64,000 nucleotides of DNA from Harmonia axyridis (Eukaryota > Arthropoda > Insecta > Coleoptera > Coccinellidae), in NCBI RefSeq assembly GCF_914767665.1, contig NC_059502.1, positions 36,536,812-36,600,811 on the forward strand. Direction: 5' to 3'. The notes under the pieces are model-generated. The model was not told the DNA's origin. It worked only from the letters and a program-made list of their open reading frames with translations, and searched no databases. Shown here one piece after another: positions 46,816 to 57,323 of the stretch; position 1 is the first letter of the stretch, and every line of letters starts with the position of its first letter. The position numbers were made by a program, and so were the translations under genes.

Positions 46816-47650
46816 TTTTCTGCATAATTCTTGAAGGTATACAGTAAGCGACTGACGATCATATACGTATTATTTTCGAGTACTAATTAGATTTTTATGC
46901 AGAAATGTGAAATATTGAACCATCGGATTATAAGCTTCAGGTTTTTGTTCGTGAGGAAATATATTATAATTGATTTACAATTATACAGGGTGTACAAATT
47001 TGAGGTACCAATTTGATATTTCTGGAATATTAAACAAAATGAAATCTGAATATTGGGATACTAGCTCTAGGTTAGTCTTCTTTTACATAATTTGTGAAAT
47101 TATACAGTATATGAGTAAAGTTAATACCGGGTGTAGGTACAACTCAGTACCAATTAGACATTCTCGAAAATTAGGATTAAAGTTTTTGCTTATTCGGCTA
47201 TTGCATAATTCTAGGAGGTATTGAAATCCCGGGTAGGACATGATGATCGTTATTTCTGATTGCTTTTTTGAATTTTATACTGGGTGTACAATTTAGTGGC
47301 AATTAGCCATTTCTGAATTATGAAATCTGAAAATTGAGATTATAGCTTTTGCTTATTTTTCCAATGCATAATTCATTAACTTATCAGACATATGTTGATT
47401 GGCATTTTAAGCTTCTTCTATGTGTTTCAACAAGAACTTTATATTCAGGATGTTTTATGTAAATATACAGTTTATACAGGGTCGAGTTGATTGTCACTTG
47501 ATAGGAATTATTCGATATTATTCCAATCCTCAAATTACATACAAGATGCGCGTTACTCACGCGTATATTCATGAATCCTTAGTATCTCGCTTTATCTTAG
47601 TGCGATATCGATTTTACAGGAGATATGGGAGTATTTATGAATGAATTAAA

Positions 47651-47935
47651 AAGTAGATCTATGGGCTATATTGATCAACCTAAAAGGTAGATCTATGGGC
47701 TATATTGATCTACCTACAAGGTATAGATCTATTGGCAACATTGATCTACCTACAAGGTAGATCTGTGGGCAACATTGATCTATCTACAAGGTAGATCTGT
47801 GGGCAACATTGATCTACCTACAAGGTAGATCTATGTGTAACATTGATTTACCTACAAGGTAGATCTATGAGCAACATTGATCTACCTATTAGGTAGATCT
47901 ACAGGATATATTGATCTACCTACAAGGTAGATGAG
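47651..47935. repeat. 34-bp minisatellite, about 8 copies
   Basis: The unit is GGTAGATCTGTGGGCAACAT-TGATCTACCTACAA with variations. Each unit is partly palindromic: GTAGATC near the start pairs with GATCTAC later, and CTACCT...AGGTAG bridges adjacent units. Units differ at a few positions (TATGGGCTAT or TGTGGGCAAC). Confidence 0.9.
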
Positions 47936-48044
47936 GGCGCGTACTAGTTTTTATGCTGAATAACATTTACTTTAGATATTTTTTTCTTTGAATTTTTGAA
48001 TTATTTCTTTTCTGAGAACAACGTCATCAAACTGCAGAATTACA

Positions 48045-48345
48045 GGTGTGTAGTTATATAAGGTTAGGTTATGGTTATGTTAGGTTACGTTCAAATCTTT
48101 TTGAATAAAATTGTAGAATTTTTTTAAATTGTTTGTGATAATAACGTCGTCAATTTGCAGAATCACGGGTGTGCAGTTATATAAGGTTTGGTTATGGTTA
48201 TGTTAGGTTATGGTTATGTTAGGTTAGGTTAGGTTAAGGTTATGTTAGGTTATGGTTATGTTAGGTTATGGTTATGTTAGGTTATGGTTTTGTTAGGTTA
48301 TGGTTATGTTAGGTTATAGTTATGTTAGGTTACGTTTAAATATTT
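48045..48345. repeat. TTAGG-like array 2 (GGTTATGTTA units)
   Basis: About 180 bp from 48184 is mostly a 14-15-base unit GTTAGGTTATGGTTAT, with pure TTAGG runs (GTTAGGTTAGGTTAAGG) near 48222. The segment before it repeats 46590-46770, so array and flank duplicated together. Confidence 0.8.
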
Positions 48346-48620
48346 TTGAATATAATTTGTAGAATTTTTTGAATTGTTTTTGAGAATGACGTCATCAAAA
48401 TTTACATGTTAGATATTTTTAAGAGTAAACGTGCATAAAAATCACCATTTTCATAACGTTTCTTCAAAAATTCTTACCCACCCAGCACCCCTGTTCACTC
48501 CCTATCCCGTTCAACAAATCAGCAAAAATACTTGTTTGCCATCATCGAAAACCATCAAGAATCATTGTAAAATGCACATTTTCAATGAAAAATAATAAAA
48601 AAGAATTACCCAAACTACGT
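48340..48620 (+). repeat. Repeat family B, copy 3
   Basis: The most complete copy of the shared blocks: GAATGACGTCATCAAAATTT, ACCATTTTCATAACGTTTCT, CTTACCCACCCAGCACCCC, TATCCCGTTCAACAAATCAG and CATCATCGAAAACCATCAAG. Confidence 0.7.
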
Positions 48621-51370
48621 CTCACTATCTCAACGCGTACTTCCACCACGTGTTCACTCTCCACGTTCTCACTTTTTGCGCACCTCCCGCTGCACAATAA
48701 TATCTCTACAGCGCCAACCACTCTAACTCCACTCCTGAAAAAGAATTTGATGCCCCTATAATATTACTAAAATTTCCCTCGTTTTAATTTCTACCAATTA
48801 CAAACGCACAATTTTGAATTACAAATGGTTTCTACATGGAACAACTGTCTGACAGCACCTGTCAGCAGTTTTTTCGAGTTTATTAGCGGCAAAACTTGAC
48901 AGCTGTCTCCACCAAAAATTACAATTCCTTTGATAACAAGTAATTATGGTCTTATTTCTTACCAAGTCAAGCCGATGAATGCTGGGATTGCTCGGTCATG
49001 AGATGAGAAATTACCAATTATGCTACTCGGAAAAAGTTCCGAAACATATGGCTTCAAAATTTCCGATCAAATCACAGATTTCTCAAACATCGAACACATT
49101 TTTGATTGATCGGAGTAATTACTTATCAAGTGATCTCGAAAAATTAACAAAATTATATGAAATTGATTTTACAAAGAGCCAACGAAATAACCCTTATATG
49201 TGAATTCAAGATGTGGAAGAAGAAATTAACGCCAATTCTCGGTTCAAAACCTAGTGCAATATGGGTATTCTCTAAATATGATTTGCAGTTATTTCTTAAC
49301 ATATCTATATTTCGCAATATATTTCTTAGGTCACCATATCGACGGCCACGCCGAAAGGAACTTATTCTACCCTCAAGAGACTAATAACGCATTTACGAAT
49401 ATATAGGTACGATATTGACAGTGTATTAGATCTCCTAGGAGCATCTGAAAGAAAACAGAATATTCAAAATTATTTATTGTTGAACCGACCTCCAGTTCAA
49501 TCTCCGAATTATAAAATGAATTTTGCATATTTGAATTTTTTATACAGCCAACATCAACTTCCCCCCCTTGAAGCGGTCGTTCGATGTTTAGCTCCCCAAA
49601 ACCAAATCCTGGCTGCGCCATTGAATTTAAATCAAGTCGGAAAAAAACAGTAAACCTTGGTGTAAAATTTGCAGAGCTAATGTACCAAAATTCAGACAAT
49701 CTAATTTTTTCACGAACAATGAAGTCAAAATGAAATGATCCATTCATCGCCGCTATTAAGTTTTTCATAATAAGTTAAGAGATCGTGATTCGACCAAATG
49801 GATCATTGAGCAACAAATTCGAACTAGAATGTATTTATTCTGAACCATTTATATAAATTATGTCAAATTTACGATTTCTCAATCCTTCCGAAATAGTGTA
49901 TAATCTGATTTTCATTGAACGCATTCATTCTCAAATTGTTGGTTGACTGTTCAACATAGGACGTTATTATTCACGATCTCCCATAATTAGTTTATATAAT
50001 AGTGTTACGTTTCTTAGAGTCATGTTCTGTTGGATTTGAAATCGTGCGAAATATAGAGCGAGCGAACTGGTCCAACAGTGCTCTCATTATAGCGATCTTG
50101 ATCTATTTTGTGGCCTGATTTTCTTGAGAAATGTTGTCCTTCATTTTGATTTGTTACTTTCGATAATTAAACCTTAGAATTTTCCGAGATAAAAAAATTA
50201 CTCACCCTGAAACTTGCATTATCCGAAACAAAAAAAAAATTGAACACCGAAGAAGAAGAAAAGTCAGGTGCGTTTGATGCTTGAAGATACGGATACAGAT
50301 ACCGCCCATCTTTGAATTTGTTAAATAAAACTAGAATGAGAAATGTCTGAATGCTAGATCATTATATTTCTAGATAGATTTCACTTCAATTATTTTGAAA
50401 ATTCAATATGAATATTGATTCAAAGAATTAAAGGAACATTGATTTAGATTTAGCTTTTGTGTGCTTGTTCAAATTCGTATTCGTGTATATTTCTTCATCA
50501 AATAATAAACCTACTCAATTAAACTACAAAGTGAAATGGCATAAAAACATAAGAATCAGATGAAACGCTAGTGGAAATACTATATCTACAAGAACTTTAC
50601 CAATTATTATCCCTAATCTATTGCAAAAAATAAACATAAGGACAGGTAAGACCACGAAGACATGAGGACCATGACGAGTGGGAACTCTCCGCACATCCTG
50701 AATTCTTCAGCTTGAAATTAAAATTTTATATCAACACCTCAACTCCGTCGGTTCTCTGGTCAATTGGCAATTTTTTTTCGATAGTATTCTCGAATCTTTT
50801 CTGGTTAGCCATGAGATTTTTCATATAATTTTATCCATTAAGTAGAATATTTTGTGATACGAATGATAGATATATAATAGATCAGTCAGACATCATCACA
50901 AAATATCTGAAAATGAATAAAACTCCACCGCTCAATTTTTTGGGAACCACTGAAGAATTTGATATCTTCGAACTCATCCTGTGTATCTTCTGTTCGAGCA
51001 GGAATCAACAATCCATGCACACTCGATTTGGTTTATACATAAATTCGAAAAAGTATATTCACATTGGCCATTTTGAGTTTTAGAAAAGTAAATTTTTTAT
51101 AGTATAGTCACCTAATATAATCGGTTGAAATTTGAGAGGTAATGCAATGCAAACATTTTATCAGCATTACCAGTTCTATAACATATGAAAAATTCGATCA
51201 AATTCACCTATGCGGTGTATGGTCCAAATATTGTCATTTCATTTGATTCCATTTCCTAAACAAAATACTTTGTTATTTTACTCACTTTTCTAATAAGTGC
51301 GGAAAGTAATATCTACTTTCCCGCACGAAACGACTCGAAGCGGAGTTCGGTCAAGCATTTGAGTACGAGA
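48621..51370. other. No gene recognised
   Basis: A G/C-richer patch at 48630-48740 with a CACGTG E-box is the only notable base-composition change. At 49560-49620 a run of C followed by CCTGGCTGCGCCA looks like the end of a hAT-like element. The 131-residue - strand frame at 49768-49373 spans that repeat and matches no family I know. Confidence 0.4.
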
Positions 51371-51374
51371 ATAG

Positions 51375-51835
51375 TTATTTATAATACAAGTGCAGAAGGC
51401 ATTGATATTCTTCCACGAGTTCAAAATTCAAAAACGAGCCACGAAGTGGCGAGTTTTGGAATGAACGAGTGGTAGAATGAGCCTTCTGTACGAGTATTAT
51501 ACATTATTTTCTCTAATTCATTGCATTTTAATTGAAATTAATGAAATATTTCCATAAATATCATTTAGTGATTTTTGCATTGTAAAATGTTGGTTGGCAG
51601 AACTGATTTCTTTAAGGCAATTTGATGAATTGACAGATAAAGCCGTAGCGGAAAGTTCGGAGTGCCAACATAGAATAATAAAATATAACCATGAAAACTG
51701 TGCGTTTCTGACATATTCTCGCACGATTTTGTTCTACAAGATGTGGAAGAATGAACGGAATAACCACAGAATTAGAGAAAGACACTTTCCGCAACAACAT
51801 TTTTTCTACAAGCGCATGAAATAAATTGAAACTCA
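51375..51835. repeat. Repeat family C, copy 2 (inverted to copy 1)
   Basis: This is the inverse complement of 16805-17250 with high identity, including the CCACGAAGTGG hairpin block and the AAAGCCGTAGCGGAAAGTTC segment. Here the conserved frame is on the + strand (51594-51824). The left flank holds an extra CTTTCCCGCACGAAACGACT block. Confidence 0.7.
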
Positions 51836-52560
51836 AAATATTTGATTAATTAGTCATACACAAATAAATGAAGGACGTAATTCTGCATGTCGTTTCCATA
51901 GTTATTTCATCCTTGACGTTAATTGGGCGTTCGGTGCATAAGACATGATTTATTGTTTGATACTTCCGTGCGGAAATTTTTTTCATACTGTGTGAGAAAG
52001 TGACTCTTTGCGACTTAAAATGCGAGCGGGAAAAGGGTTGAAAGCGCACATTTGTAGATAAATAATTTTAATGAAATTATACTCAACGTGAGTAGCTCCC
52101 GATGAAGGTATTCTTTTCCGTTTTATGATAACAAATCTTCACATAACTGAAAAACGATTCTCTCGAACTATTATTGGAAATACTCTACCATAATCAAGTT
52201 TTTTCAACTACCAAAGTTGAAGTCGTTGGCGGAAAGCCAATGTCGATTTGCAAGCATTTTATAACATTAATCTTTTTCTCGTTATCGTTCTTGATTATAT
52301 CACTTCACAAGAGAATAAGGTACCTAATACATAAAAATTACAGACGGCACGCTTCATGAAACGCTCTCTTAAGATCATTCATTTTAAGAAGTAACGACTT
52401 GATTCAAAAATCAATCAGATAATCAACGAATCTTTAGGTCTCACAACTATGAATTCGTGCCAAAATGTTATCTATCATCTGTAATTAAAATTGTATTGTA
52501 ATAGGGTATTGTTATCTGAAAATTGGCTCATAATGTTGTATAACCGATTTAACTACTATT
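51836..52560. other. No gene recognised
   Basis: Short AT-rich frames only. Confidence 0.35.
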
Positions 52561-52599
52561 ACCTACCTATGACAATGCAGAGTTCGAATTTCTTGACCC

Positions 52600-53625
52600 T
52601 TGTTAAGAGTTTTTTCGAGAAACCTTTTTCATTTTCGATTCAGCAAATACGTAGTATTATAAACCTGTTCTCGATTTGGACCAAAAATGTACAGGGTGTT
52701 CATCAGAAGATCATGAACTTGGAGAACTCAAATCATTCAAAACTCAAGATTTTCGAATTAGAACCTATATTTTCATTATTTCAGTCGATTTTACGTATAA
52801 AAAGAGTGGGGGTTGCTAAAGCAAACCCTATACTTAAAATTAATACATCAAGAATTGTCGAGGAAGAACTTTAAATGAGAAAAAGCTGTAATTTTTAACC
52901 GTGGTGAGTAGTCTGTAACTTTCGGTAAACAAGGAAAGAAACTGAAATTTGATGTTTCGATAACTGAATTCGACATTTCATGAATTATAATTTAATATAA
53001 TTTTTCTTTGGGATTGTTGAGAGATCCATGAGCCAAAAAAATTCTCATTTAAATGTCAAATTCAGTTTTCCAAACATCGAATATAACTTTTCTGTAGGAA
53101 GAATCGACTGAAATAATAAAAAATATAGGTTTTAATTTAAAAATCTTGATTTTTGATGAATTTAAGTTGTTCAAGTTCATGATCTTCTGATGAACACCTT
53201 GTACATTTTTGATCCAAACTGCGAATAGTTTTATAAAACTACGTATTTGCAGAATCGAAAATGAAAAAGGTTCTCTTCGAAAAAAACTTGTTCTGCAAAA
53301 ATATCCAAGAAAATGTGATTCCCTGTCGCCACAATTTTTTTCATAAGAATCCCTCATGAACCATTGAGTTTTCACCTGAGGAATGGCATATTGATGAAAT
53401 TGCCATCGAAAAAGCTATTCGATTATGTAATAATATACTGAGTGTGCCATCTGAAGTGAAGAAGTATTAGTATGTTTCCGGTATAAAGAAAGTTGTAGAG
53501 ATCAGAAAATATTTTAGGGAGAAAAATCATTATCTCAAACCCCAACATGCAAATTTTCAGCACAAAATTATGATTAGTTTTCCATTAACGTCTAATAGAC
53601 AATCACGGTGAATCACTCTATAAGT
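52600..53625. mobile_element. Repeat family A, copy 2: inverted-arm element
   Basis: An arm at 52600-52800 (TTTTTCATTTTCGATTCAGC, AAATACGTAGTATTATAA, GTACAGGGTGTTCATCAGAA) is repeated in inverse at 53090-53290. A further arm to 53625 matches the inverse of 16175-16320. The centre (52900-53000) also matches 22380-22440. It is probably a composite of two copies head to head. No transposase. Confidence 0.65.
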
Positions 53626-54097
53626 TTCATATCAAATTATAAAAATCATCAAAAGTTTCAGTTTCTCAAGGAAAATGAACCAAGTGCTCATCTTTGATAA
53701 TCTGTGATCTTAAGATAATTGGAATATTTGGTGACCACCAAGGTCTCCGGATTTAACACCGTTAGAGTTTTTCTTTGGTCACATGAATTGCACATGTTAT
53801 TATGGTATAAGGTAGACGTATTTCCGTGTCATCTTCAATATTACCGGATAAGTTTTGTTTTGAGATATTTCAAAACTGGTGAAAAGTATCCAAGTGAACG
53901 ATTTTGGTGCTCGCGGTCATTTTGTCCAAAAAATATTCTCCTGCATTAATTTTCACGATTGTATTGATTAAATCAACTCCTATATTTATTATTGTGAATA
54001 TTCAGATAACCGCAAGAAAACATCTGTGAGTACGTTCTGCGAATCGAAAGTGTAAAGTGAATCACACACGTCAGGATATCATCACGAAGAGAAAATT

Positions 54098-54765
54098 ATG
54101 GCTAGTGGGGACCTATCTAAGCTTATTAAGGATGAATTTGTCAATCAAAAAGAAACAATAAAGAAAGAACTTGCGAAGGTAAGAGAGGAGATAAGACTAT
54201 TGGGAGAGTCTACGAAAGTTCGAATAGAAAGCTGTGAAGAACGAATCACCCAAGTGGAGTACGATATTCTGGATATTAAACGAAGATTTTTGAAGAACAA
54301 CAACATCATTTTCGGACTGGAGATTGATTCTTCTGACCAGGGACCGTATTCTCGACAAGTGATCTTTCAAAACGTATACGTTCTTTCAATGCTCGCAGCA
54401 TTCAAAGAACGTATACGTTTTCTATTGACCAACTGAAAAAACGAGAAGTTGCTAGTGTACCATCATCTCCTAAGAAGAAAATTGAATTGCCAAGCTCAAA
54501 GACAACAGTAGATATTGAAGCGACAACCAGTGCACCAAATAGCCCTGCCCCCATTGTGCGATACAAACAATTGTTGGGTGAACACGACCATCTACAAGAA
54601 GTGGAGGATTCGAGAATCAGCAAAGAAATCTCATCCATTAAACAAGTGTTGGAAAAAACTAAGGATTGGGAGGAATTAGCTAGGACTAGGTCACAATCCT
54701 CAGGAAGTATTAAGAAGGGACAGAAGAGTGAGAGCACCGGAAACAAACCGAAGAGGGGTGGCTAA
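54098..54765 (+). pseudogene. LINE ORF1 (coiled coil), interrupted
   Basis: ATG at 54098 starts MASGDLSKLIKDEFVNQKET, then about 80 residues of heptad-rich coiled coil ending ILDIKRRFLKNNNIIFGLEI, the entry to the ORF1 RRM-like domain. The frame is then broken (near 54430) and continues in another frame with a Ser/Pro/Lys-rich tail ending at 54765. The NNIIFGLE block is the L1/CR1-type signature. It belongs to the LINE that continues to 61.68 kb. Confidence 0.6.
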
Positions 54766-54889
54766 GACATTTAAGTAATTTTCACTTTATTTTATTCTTG
54801 TTGTTTTGAAGTTAGATTTCCGTTGTTTGGTTTCTATAAATTTTTTTTTCCATATTTTGAATTAGATTCTTTTTTTCATTTATAATTGT

Positions 54890-55267
54890 ATGGACCAATA
54901 TTTGAGGGATTTTGATGCGGAAGTGCACAGAGCAGAATGTTTAGAACAAGTGGGAGATTTGGATAATTTCAGTGTTGAAACAAAATTCAAGATTATACAT
55001 AATAATATCAGAAGTATTGAAAAGAATTTTGATGAATTTAAGATAGTATTGAGAATATATTCCGAGAAATTCCACGTAATTGTATTGTCGGAAACATTCA
55101 CGATACCAGACCTAGATTTATATAAAATTGAAGGGTACACATGTACCTATAACGAAGGAACATACAACAGAAACGATGGCATAGTTATGTATGTTCGAAA
55201 TGATTTGGAATATGTGCAATACACATTGGGGATATTAAGGCTCTCGAATTGGATATTTTAGTAGCAG
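54890..55267 (+). pseudogene. LINE ORF2 start: APE endonuclease, part 1
   Basis: The frame reads KIIHNNIRSIEKNFDEFKIV, FHVIVLSETFTIPDLDLYKI and NRNDGIVMYVRNDLEY. The H.NIRS, LSET.. and GGV..YVR blocks are the APE-type endonuclease of CR1/Jockey LINEs. A 1-nt shift near 55230 breaks it just before the transposon at 55268. The frame resumes after 60189. Confidence 0.8.
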
Positions 55268-56682
55268 CATAGTATAAGGAAAGGATAGTAAGCCAACCGC
55301 CGTTTGACGGCAAGGAGCTGGTCACTTGGAGTCGCTTCTGTAGTTGGAACCAATGTTTTACGGGTTGCATATATCGAACACTATTGACTACCCAAAGTGG
55401 AGAAGTAACTCGATAATAGATGGCGCTGAATCATGAGCTATAGATGGCGCAGAAATAATACGAAAATTCATTCAGTGGCGTGGTTGAAAAGGGGTCGCAT
55501 AACATTGCCAACAATTTTCATGTTATTATTAAGTTACCACTACATTTGAATATTCGAATATTCATTGAATATTTATTCGAATAATTGCGTTTTGCATTAC
55601 GATAAAAGTTTGAATGATCACTTAACTCTCTATTCAGGAATAATTACAACAAATTGATAGATACAATTGAATTAAAATTATTCATATAATAGTAGAAAGT
55701 GGTTTCATCCGAAGAAATATGAATAGAATTGGGATATTATCAATGAAAAAAATATAAAAATTGGATATAAGATTCAAACATATGAATTTAGCAATAAAGA
55801 GTTCTAAAAATAATAATATAAGATTCCACATTCGAAATGTAATGCCGTCTTTTAAATCGTTGGTAAAGTTTTTTCATTTGAAACCTTGCTTTTCTGATCC
55901 CTATGCATTGTGATTTTTAGACATTTCTCTATTTCAGTGGTCAAAAATTTTTTTATTCTGAATTGAGAACCGACGAATCTTTCTATTCTTTTAAACCTGG
56001 GGTCTTGAAATGTACACACATCCTCCTCTAACTAAACTGAATCAGAAAAACAAAGTGTTTTGAATCATTCATAGAATTGAGGACGAAGTGTATTCTTGGA
56101 GGATTAAATGTTCTCGAAATCCGCTCTATCATTCTTTTTGTATCTGTATACCTGTAATGAATCTTATATAGGAACAAAATTGACACAAAAATATTCGAAA
56201 GGGTATCATAAATTACAAAGTTATATTGGACAATTTACCGGCTGGGATTTCCAAACTATCGGAAGAAATTCAATAAAGGGGATGAGTTTACATCCGTTTG
56301 TTCGTTCAACAGAATATTTTGGGTATTATACCTGTTTATTTCTAGGGATTCTAAGAGTGTTAGTCTTAAGCTCTTGTTTTCTAAATGAAGGATTTCAAAG
56401 TTATTATTGAAGGTATGGTCCCATTCTTTTAAGTGATTCGCCTAGGTTGAAAACGAACTATCAGATGTATAACTCTTTTGGTGTTCCTTTATCCTTTTAT
56501 TGAAAGATCTTCCTGTTTGTCCAATATAAACCATAGGGCAATCATTACAGGTTAACTTGTTAATGAACATCTCTAAGTTGTTACTTGTTTTGAAGGATAT
56601 TGTGTAATTGAATTTTGTCTTCAGGTATTTAGCGATCTTTTCAGAAATATTATTAACATAAGTTAACGAAAAAAATTAAGTA

Positions 56683-57276
56683 TCAATACCATAAAATTAA
56701 TAATATTTCTGAAAAGATTGCTAAATACCTGAAGACAAAATTTAATTACACAATATCCTTCAAAACAAGTAACAACTTAGAGATGTTCATTAAAAACAAT
56801 AAAGACAAAACAGATAAAGAAAATAAATCCGGTGTCTACAAGTTAACCTGTAATGATTGCCCTATGGTTTATAGGTATTGGACAAACAGAAAGATCTTTC
56901 AATAAAAGGATAAAGGAACACCAAAAGAGTTATACATCTGATAGTTCGTTTTCAACCTACGCGAATCACTTGAAAGAATGGGACCATACCTTCAATAATA
57001 ACTTTGAAATCCTTCATTTAGAAAACAAGAGCTTAAGACTATAACACTCTTAGAATCCCTAGAAATAAACAGGTATAATACCCAAAATATTCTGTTGAAC
57101 GAACAAACGGATGTAAACTCATCCCCTTTATTGAATTTCTTCCGATAGTTTGGAAATCCCAGCCGGTAAATTGTCCAATATAACTTTGTAATTTATGATA
57201 CCCTTTCGAATATTTTTGTGTCAATTTTGTTCCTATATAAGATTCCGAAAACCTTTGTACTCTTATCAGTTCAGAA
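56683..57276 (+). pseudogene. Penelope-like GIY-YIG endonuclease relic (copy 2)
   Basis: Duplicate of 36240-36833 with the same frameshift in the GIY-YIG box, so the shift predates duplication of the host transposon. The inverted partner is at about 56159-56675. Confidence 0.8.
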
Positions 57277-57323
57277 ATGTAGCCTGATTGAGCCACAGTG
57301 TGGCGAAACAATTGTTGCTAACA
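57277..57323 (+). ncRNA. Hammerhead ribozyme relic, Penelope type (copy c)
   Basis: Identical to 36834-36880: CTGATTGA core with one extra T, GCCAC-AGT-GTGGC stem II, GAAAC, AATT loop, GTT triplet and GCTAACA. Confidence 0.7.

Noticed and set aside
47651..47935. CRISPR-like array from the 34-bp repeats
   Set aside because: The units are contiguous tandem repeats without unique spacers, in insect DNA.
49373..49768. 131-residue - strand frame as a gene
   Set aside because: It spans a hAT-like terminal block (run of C and TGGCTGCGCCA), has no family match, and its central part is the translated repeat end.
52491..52874. 127-residue frame as a gene
   Set aside because: It is contained in family A repeat sequence, and an equivalent frame appears in the inverse arm only because the arms are copies.
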